A stretch of 64,000 nucleotides of DNA. Origin: Aldehydirespirator sp965220645. GTDB lineage: Bacteria; Actinomycetota; Acidimicrobiia; Acidimicrobiales; Aldehydirespiratoraceae. Made by a program: the position numbers and the translations under genes. The notes under the pieces were generated by a model that had not been told where the DNA came from, searched no databases, and saw only the letters and a list, made by a program, of their open reading frames with translations. The stretch is taken from assembly GCA_965220645.1 (NCBI GenBank), contig OZ244836.1:558001-622000 (forward strand), read 5' to 3'. Shown here in pieces: positions 59,610-64,000 of the stretch (within the stretch, counting starts at the first letter, position 1; each line of letters begins with the position of its first letter).

Positions 59610-60248
59610 TTGAATCCAGTGAGCGGCAAAGACGGCGTAACCGAGTCGCGGGCTGCGATCGACGCGGCCAACGCCTCCGATCCCCGCAGCCACGACGGAG
59701 AGCCCCTGGCGCTCGCCCAGGGCCGCCGGGCCGAGGAGTGGGTGGCCCGTCTCGATCCGGCGGCATCGGATGCCCTGAGGCTGGCGGCCCGGGCCCATCA
59801 TCTGCGTCGCTGGGCGCTGCCCCGCTCGGACTATCCGGAGGGCCGGGCCGGCTACCTGCGCTGGCGGAGGGCTCAGCGGGACCGCCACGCTCGGGATCTG
59901 GCCGCCATTCTCGATGGCGCCGGCGTGGACGGGCCGGTGTCGGCCAGGGCTGCGCAGATCGTTGCCAAGCAGGGGCTGGGCTCCGATCCGGATGTGCAGA
60001 CCTTCGAGGACGCAGTGAGCCTGACGTTCCTGGAGACGGAACTGCATGCGGTGCTCGGCCGTCTCGATGACGACAGCAAGGCGGTCGACATCGTGGCCAA
60101 GACCCTGGCCAAGATGAGCGCCGCCGGCCGGGACCAGGCCGTCGCCGTGGCCTCCGGCCTCGATGAGCGCAGCCGGCGCATCTGCACCGAGGCCAGCGCG
60201 CGGCCGACCGCCAGCATCGACTCCGACACTCGTCGAGGCCGGCACTGA
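59610..60248 (+). CDS. DUF4202-family protein
   Basis: About 212 residues from a TTG with GGGGAGG six bases upstream; a GTG at 59619 would shorten it by three residues. Helical throughout, with the family segments AAIDAANASDPRSHDGEPLALAQGRRAEEWV, ALRLAARAHHLRRWALPRSDYPEGRAGYLRWR, and SLTFLETELHAVLGRLDDDSKAVDIVAKTLAKM. Conserved ARAHHLRRW/PRSDYP histidine-arginine patch is the recognisable signature. Function of the family is unknown. It starts 16 bases after the acyl-CoA dehydrogenase stop and is probably co-transcribed. Confidence 0.78.
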   Translation: MNPVSGKDGVTESRAAIDAANASDPRSHDGEPLALAQGRRAEEWVARLDPAASDALRLAARAHHLRRWALPRSDYPEGRAGYLRWRRAQRDRHARDLAAILDGAGVDGPVSARAAQIVAKQGLGSDPDVQTFEDAVSLTFLETELHAVLGRLDDDSKAVDIVAKTLAKMSAAGRDQAVAVASGLDERSRRICTEASARPTASIDSDTRRGRH

Positions 60249-60269
60249 CGGTCGGCTGCCCGGGGAAAT

Positions 60270-61337
60270 CTACGGGACTCGGGCGATGAACCACCGCAGC
60301 GGAGGTGCATCGCCATAGAGGCTCTCGACGTACGAACAGGCGTCCTCCGAACAAGGACTCCCTGAGCAAGATTCCGCCTGCCACGCCGCAAGCTCCTCGG
60401 GTGTGGGCGAGATGATCGTCTCGACCCGGGCGATCACGAAGTCGCGGCCCACAGCGAGCTGGGCCCACGGCTCGCCCTCGGTGATCCCGAAGGCATCGGG
60501 CAGGCTCTGCCAACCCCAGTCGATGGCGTCAGCCGACCAGCCGATCCACAGTGGCACGCCGGTGGGCTCGCCAATGCGATCGAAGTCCCGCCACACCGGC
60601 AGGCCACCGATGGTGCTCGCTTCCAGTTGACCGCCCAGCGACGGGAAGGCGGTCATGGCCACGCCGGCCGATCCCGCGGCGAGGTTCCAGGTGGGGAAGA
60701 GGCCCTCGAAGGTCGCGGTGGTGGACGCCGGCTTGCCGCTGGTGGCGTGTTGCACGCTCAAGACGTCGTCGACGGCGGTGACAACAAACCCGTTGTCGAC
60801 GACGTACGCGTCGAAGACGAGAAGGTCGTCCAGCGATGTCTCAGGTTCGCTCGCCTGCTCTACCGTCGACCCGTTGTCGATGTCGCGCACGACAATCCCC
60901 TCCGGCAGCGGCAACTCGGTCCAGTCGGCGCCGTTGTCGGTGTAGACGGCTCGCTCGCCGCCCAGTGACAGCTCGTCTCCGACGTACCAGGCTCGGGCGA
61001 GGACTCGACCGCTGTCTAGGGACTCGAAGGCGTATAGGTCTGCGAAGCCCGGGTCGATCTCGGTCCATTCCAGAACCGGTCCGGTCGACAGCCCCTCGGG
61101 GTTCACAGTTCCCCCGGGTTGAGTCGGCCCGGGGTCGGCCTCGCCTGCCTGGATTTCCGCCCCGCTCGACGGCTGTTGAGCGGCTGCGACCGAACCGATC
61201 AGCCCTGCGCCGGCTGCACCCACCGCGGTGACGGCGACGAAGCAGCCGGCCAGCATCGCGATGGTTGCAGCCATGCCCACGGCCGTTCTTCGGGCTGTGA
61301 TCGATCGTGCTTTCGGTGTTGAAGGGGTGTGACTCAC
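60270..61337 (-). CDS. Membrane-anchored copy of the anti-sigma sensor domain, without cytoplasmic part
   Basis: 355 residues from a GTG at 61337 with AAGGA seven bases upstream. A short basic N-terminus (TPSTPKARSITARRTA) is followed by one transmembrane helix (MAATIAMLAGCFVAVTAVGA) and an extracytoplasmic domain paralogous to that of the next gene upstream: STGPVL-WTEIDPGFADL near the start, and the shared ending GDAPPLRWFIARVP. The anti-sigma-type cytoplasmic region of the paralogue is missing. Several cysteines near the C-terminus (CSGSPCSEDAC) are specific to this copy. It lies 124 bases after the anti-sigma gene and may bind the same ligand or compete with it. Confidence 0.72.
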   Translation of the reverse strand: MSHTPSTPKARSITARRTAVGMAATIAMLAGCFVAVTAVGAAGAGLIGSVAAAQQPSSGAEIQAGEADPGPTQPGGTVNPEGLSTGPVLEWTEIDPGFADLYAFESLDSGRVLARAWYVGDELSLGGERAVYTDNGADWTELPLPEGIVVRDIDNGSTVEQASEPETSLDDLLVFDAYVVDNGFVVTAVDDVLSVQHATSGKPASTTATFEGLFPTWNLAAGSAGVAMTAFPSLGGQLEASTIGGLPVWRDFDRIGEPTGVPLWIGWSADAIDWGWQSLPDAFGITEGEPWAQLAVGRDFVIARVETIISPTPEELAAWQAESCSGSPCSEDACSYVESLYGDAPPLRWFIARVP

Positions 61338-61461
61338 TGTGTGGTCCTTTCGTGGGTCGGCCGGCCCCGAGAGGCCGGACTCCTGCTGTGCCAGGCCGCA
61401 CCCCCGGAGCAACCGGCACTTTCAAGGACGCACAACTGGTCGAATCGGTTCCCGAAACTGG

Positions 61462-63243
61462 CTAGGGCACCCTGGCGATGAACCAGCGCAGGGGAGGGGC
61501 GTCGCCGTAGCGGTCCTCAGCGACCTCCTCGGGTGTGGGCACCACGAACGTCTCGACCCGGGCGATCACGAAGTCGCGGCCCACGGCCAACTGGGCCCAC
61601 GCTTCGCCCTCGGTGACCCCGAAAGTGTCGGGCAGGCTCTGCCATCCCCAGTCGGCGCCGTCGGCCGACCAGCCCACCCAGAGGGGCACATCGGGCAGCG
61701 GATCCGTGCGGTCGATGTCCCGCCACGTCGGCAGGCCACCGATGGCGCCGGCTTCCAGCTGACCGTTCAGCGACGGGAAGGCAGTGGCGGCAACGCCGGC
61801 CGGGCCCGCGGCCAGCGTTCCGGTGGGATGCAGGCCCTGGAATGCTGCCACCGTCGTTGGAGTCTCAACGTAAGCGGCCCGCTGGAAGCTGAGCGATCCG
61901 AGAGGCTCCGTCACGGCCCGCCAGACCGTGCCGTCGGCTGTGATTGTTCGCTCCGAGTATCCGTACTCGTACGACGGTTCCTCAGTCCATACAAGACCGT
62001 CGGGGGATGTGAGGATCGTCTCCTTCGGGTCGTCCAGCAGCGTCAGCACGAATCCGTCGGCGGTGGCGGCGCCCGCCGGGACCCAACCGGTGTAGCGGGC
62101 CACGAACTCCACGGAGGAGCCGTCGCCGTAGAAGATCCGCACGATGTCTTCCGGGGAATCGCTCAGCTCGGTCCACTCGTCGGTGGTCAGGCCCAACTGC
62201 TCGAGAGTCAGCTCCAGGGGCTGACCGGCGAAGTCGGGACTGTCCGGGTCTGTCTCGAAGGGATCGTGCAGGTCGAACACCACCGTGCCCGGCGCCCCGT
62301 CCCGCCACCGCAGAACCTCCTTGCCGTCGGGCAGGAGGCCCCGGTCGGCGAGCAGTGACTCGGCGTCGACCGTCGTGTAGCCCTGCAGCACCAGAACCAT
62401 CCGCTCGCCCGACACCAGCGCTGGCGCCGCCCGCAAGTGCTCTTCCAGGTACGGCGATGCCAGCGCCGGGTCGGGGGGGATCTCGAACTCCAGCTCGGTC
62501 CACGCAATCCCCTCGTCGTCGGAGAAGAACACGCGGTTGAGCTGGCCTTCGGGGGCGTAGAAGTCCCGGTACCGGCCCGCAACGAGCCACCGGTCGCCGG
62601 AGATGTCGATCGTCTGCGGAATGAGCCGGTCGGGCAGGGGCAGTTCTTCCCAGTCCGTGCCGTTCTCGGTCATGACGGCCCGATCGCCGTAGACGATCCG
62701 CTCGACGCCTTCGGGCCAGGCGTACGCAACTACACGGCCGTCGCCCGCGGACTCGAATCCGAAGAGGTCTGCGAAGCCCGGATCGATCTCGGTCCATTGC
62801 AGCACCGGACCTGTCGACAGGTCCTCGGGAGTCGGGGTCTCCGACGCCTGCGAGTCGTCCTGTCCGGTCCCGGCTGATGCGAGCCGACTGCCGGTGTCCG
62901 GCGCGGGTTCGCCGGTGACGGGCACAGTCCCCGTGCTCGGTTCGGGGACTTGGTCCGAAGTGACGAATACGGTCGTTGTGCCCTCGCGGTTCAGTGCGTT
63001 CCAGCCGACCACGCCCCCGACCGCCACCAAGACCGAGGCAGCCACGGCCACAACCGCGTGCTGAGCCGTCCGCACCCTGGCGCGGGCCGCCGCTCGATCA
63101 GCAATTTCCACCAGCGGTGGCGGTGCGGGAGGTGCGGTGGCGTTGATCCGTTCACCTATGGCCCTCCCCAAAGCGGCACCCAGCGACTGCTCGTCGTCCG
63201 CGGCCCCCAGATCGGCCTGCTGGTCGTGGATGTTCCCCGTCAT
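61462..63243 (-). CDS. Membrane anti-sigma-type regulator with extracytoplasmic sensor domain
   Basis: 593 residues. The ~60-residue cytoplasmic N-terminus (MTGNIHDQQADLGAADDEQSL) is acidic and helical, followed by one transmembrane helix (HAVVAVAASVLVAVGGVVGW), a Thr/Pro-rich linker and a large extracytoplasmic domain rich in WTEL/WRD-type strand repeats (beta-propeller-like). Its ATG overlaps the sigma-factor stop by four bases, so it is the cognate negative regulator by position. The anti-sigma domain is not of the classical ZAS (zinc HxxxCxxC) type; no zinc motif seen. The C-terminal ~250 residues are duplicated in the next gene downstream. Ligand unknown. Confidence 0.75.
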   Translation of the reverse strand: MTGNIHDQQADLGAADDEQSLGAALGRAIGERINATAPPAPPPLVEIADRAAARARVRTAQHAVVAVAASVLVAVGGVVGWNALNREGTTTVFVTSDQVPEPSTGTVPVTGEPAPDTGSRLASAGTGQDDSQASETPTPEDLSTGPVLQWTEIDPGFADLFGFESAGDGRVVAYAWPEGVERIVYGDRAVMTENGTDWEELPLPDRLIPQTIDISGDRWLVAGRYRDFYAPEGQLNRVFFSDDEGIAWTELEFEIPPDPALASPYLEEHLRAAPALVSGERMVLVLQGYTTVDAESLLADRGLLPDGKEVLRWRDGAPGTVVFDLHDPFETDPDSPDFAGQPLELTLEQLGLTTDEWTELSDSPEDIVRIFYGDGSSVEFVARYTGWVPAGAATADGFVLTLLDDPKETILTSPDGLVWTEEPSYEYGYSERTITADGTVWRAVTEPLGSLSFQRAAYVETPTTVAAFQGLHPTGTLAAGPAGVAATAFPSLNGQLEAGAIGGLPTWRDIDRTDPLPDVPLWVGWSADGADWGWQSLPDTFGVTEGEAWAQLAVGRDFVIARVETFVVPTPEEVAEDRYGDAPPLRWFIARVP

Positions 63244-63749
63244 CGTTCGATCACCCTTCGAAGGTCGGCCAAGCCCCTCGACACCAGGCTCTTGACCGTG
63301 CCGGGTCGTACGCCCATGGCCTTTGCGATCTCCCTCTCCGACATCTGCGCGTAGAAGCGCAGCACCAACGCCGTTCTGCGCTTGGCTGCGAGCTTGTCGA
63401 GAGCGTCGATGAGATAGTCCCCCTCGGTCGCGGCGCGGGCCAACGGCTGCTGACGCCCGAACCTCCGCCGGACCTCGCGCTTGCGCAGCTCACTCCGGGC
63501 TCCGTTGAGGACGGCGGTACGCACGTACGCCAGCGGCTGGTCCACGCGATCCCAGCGCTCGAAGGCCCTCACGAAGGCGTCCTGCACTATCTCCTCAGCG
63601 CACTCCGAAGTGTCGACGAGTCCTTGAGCCAGCCTGATCATGGGTGTGAACTGCACTCCGTAGAAGTCGTAGAAGCCTGTGGGGGTCGTGGCCTTCGGCC
63701 GCGCCTTGGCCGCGTGCCTAACGGTGATGGACGCGTCGGGAAGCACCAT
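63240..63749 (-). CDS. ECF sigma factor (sigma-70 family, SigE-like)
   Basis: 169 residues. Region 2: FTPMIRLAQGLVDTSECAEEIVQDAFVRAFERWDRV (core and -10 binding), region 4: LPAKRRTALVLRFYA-type helices ending MSEREIAKAMGVRPGTVKSLVSRGLADL, the helix-turn-helix that binds the -35 element. The SACE/SigE-type group in actinobacteria (ECF39/ECF41-like size) is a fair match; exact group not assigned. It overlaps the downstream anti-sigma gene (ATGA). No recognisable target promoter motif was found upstream of it. Confidence 0.88.
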   Translation of the reverse strand: MVLPDASITVRHAAKARPKATTPTGFYDFYGVQFTPMIRLAQGLVDTSECAEEIVQDAFVRAFERWDRVDQPLAYVRTAVLNGARSELRKREVRRRFGRQQPLARAATEGDYLIDALDKLAAKRRTALVLRFYAQMSEREIAKAMGVRPGTVKSLVSRGLADLRRVIER

Positions 63750-63851
63750 CTCTAAGGACGCCCGCCCCTGCCGATCGGTTCCCAGATCATCTATGTCCGG
63801 TTCATTGCCGGATCCCGCTCAGAACTGTCGGTACTTGCGGGCGTCGGGTCC
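63750..63851. other. Short gap upstream of the sigma-factor gene
   Basis: About 100 bases between the partial membrane-protein gene and the sigma factor, both on the minus strand. Nothing certain is seen; the pair TTCTGA/ATAGAT-like hexamers on the minus strand is too weak to call a promoter. An autoregulatory ECF promoter could lie here. Confidence 0.15.
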
Positions 63852-64000
63852 CTAGACCCCCCAGTCACCCGTCGGAGGGTTCAAGCCCGAGTAGCCGGAG
63901 CCCCTCCGCAGCCGCAGGTGCCAGACGGCGGAGCACAGCAGCCACAACAAGCACCACACCACCACCGAGATCAGCAGGACGGTCTCGTCGCTCGGCCTCA
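63852..64000 (-). CDS. Membrane protein, C-terminal end only
   Basis: The frame is open from the right edge to a TAG at 63852-63854, giving ~48 residues: a hydrophobic helix (VLLISVVVWCLLWLLCSAVW) followed by HLRLRRGSGYSGLNPPTGDWGV. The basic, Gly/Pro-ending tail after a single helix looks like a genuine C-terminus. Too little remains for a family assignment. Confidence 0.5.
   Translation of the reverse strand, partial: RPSDETVLLISVVVWCLLWLLCSAVWHLRLRRGSGYSGLNPPTGDWGV

Noticed and set aside
1..64000. tRNA, rRNA, integrase, transposase or attachment-site features.
   Set aside because: None was recognised on either strand; no terminal repeats flank the ImmA/IrrE pair, so a mobile element boundary cannot be claimed.

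Overview
High-GC DNA (visibly about 65-70% G+C) with frequent GTG/TTG starts and 4-base ATGA/GTGA stop-start overlaps. The gene content (Tad pilus operon with proline-rich extensions, many acyl-CoA dehydrogenases, AMP-dependent acyl-CoA synthetases, cytochromes P450, an F420-type luciferase-like oxidoreductase, Amidohydrolase_2 proteins) points to an actinobacterium, probably of the Acidimicrobiia type. That placement is inferred from content only; no rRNA or tRNA gene was seen. No stretch longer than about 240 bases lacks a gene.

Layout. (1) 1-15716, minus strand: a long, tightly packed Tad/Flp-type pilus operon. It runs CpaB/SAF protein, TadZ-like protein, TadA, TadB and TadC, then three paralogous pilin-like proteins and three TadE/TadG-like pseudopilins. 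It continues into an 859-residue LysM-like, proline-rich membrane protein, two different periplasmic binding lipoproteins and two SsuC/TauC-type ABC permeases, the last of which runs off the left edge. A prepilin peptidase gene (15939-16433) diverges from the start of the operon across an AT-rich promoter region. (2) 16468-29350: acyl-CoA and xenobiotic metabolism: VOC protein, zinc alcohol dehydrogenase, two acyl-CoA synthetases, a SnoaL-like protein, three acyl-CoA dehydrogenases (two of them a likely heteromeric pair), an Amidohydrolase_2 protein, a class III CoA transferase and a P450. A broken ABC-transporter ATPase fragment lies among them. (3) 29510-37245: a branched-chain-amino-acid-type ABC importer (lipoprotein, fused LivH-LivM permease, LivG, LivF) followed by an Ltp2-like thiolase-fold protein, its DUF35 partner and an acyl-CoA thioesterase. 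(4) 37264-50550: transporters, an alkylsulfatase-like metallo-beta-lactamase, enoyl-CoA hydratase, a divergent sugar-type module (class II aldolase and 2-hydroxyacid dehydrogenase against FGGY kinase), two more amidohydrolases and a third acyl-CoA synthetase. (5) 50789-52710: an accessory-looking pair, a small Cys/His protein translationally coupled to a 540-residue ImmA/IrrE metallopeptidase. (6) 52804-64000: P450; a three-gene membrane-lipid cassette (LPLAT acyltransferase, PAP2 phosphatase, flippase-like protein); an APH-family kinase; acyl-CoA dehydrogenase; DUF4202; then an ECF sigma factor, its membrane anti-sigma/sensor protein, and a second copy of the sensor domain without the cytoplasmic part.

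Most of the non-pilus genes suggest uptake and CoA-dependent breakdown of branched or cyclic acids (lipid-, terpenoid- or sterol-like): acids are activated by synthetase or CoA transferase, oxidised by dehydrogenases, hydrated, and cleaved by the Ltp2/DUF35 pair, with P450s for initial oxidation. The substrate cannot be read from sequence. The most noteworthy non-coding feature is a 47-bp inverted repeat. It occurs twice, 23 kb apart, each time 28-29 bases upstream of the start codon of a CoA-metabolism gene.
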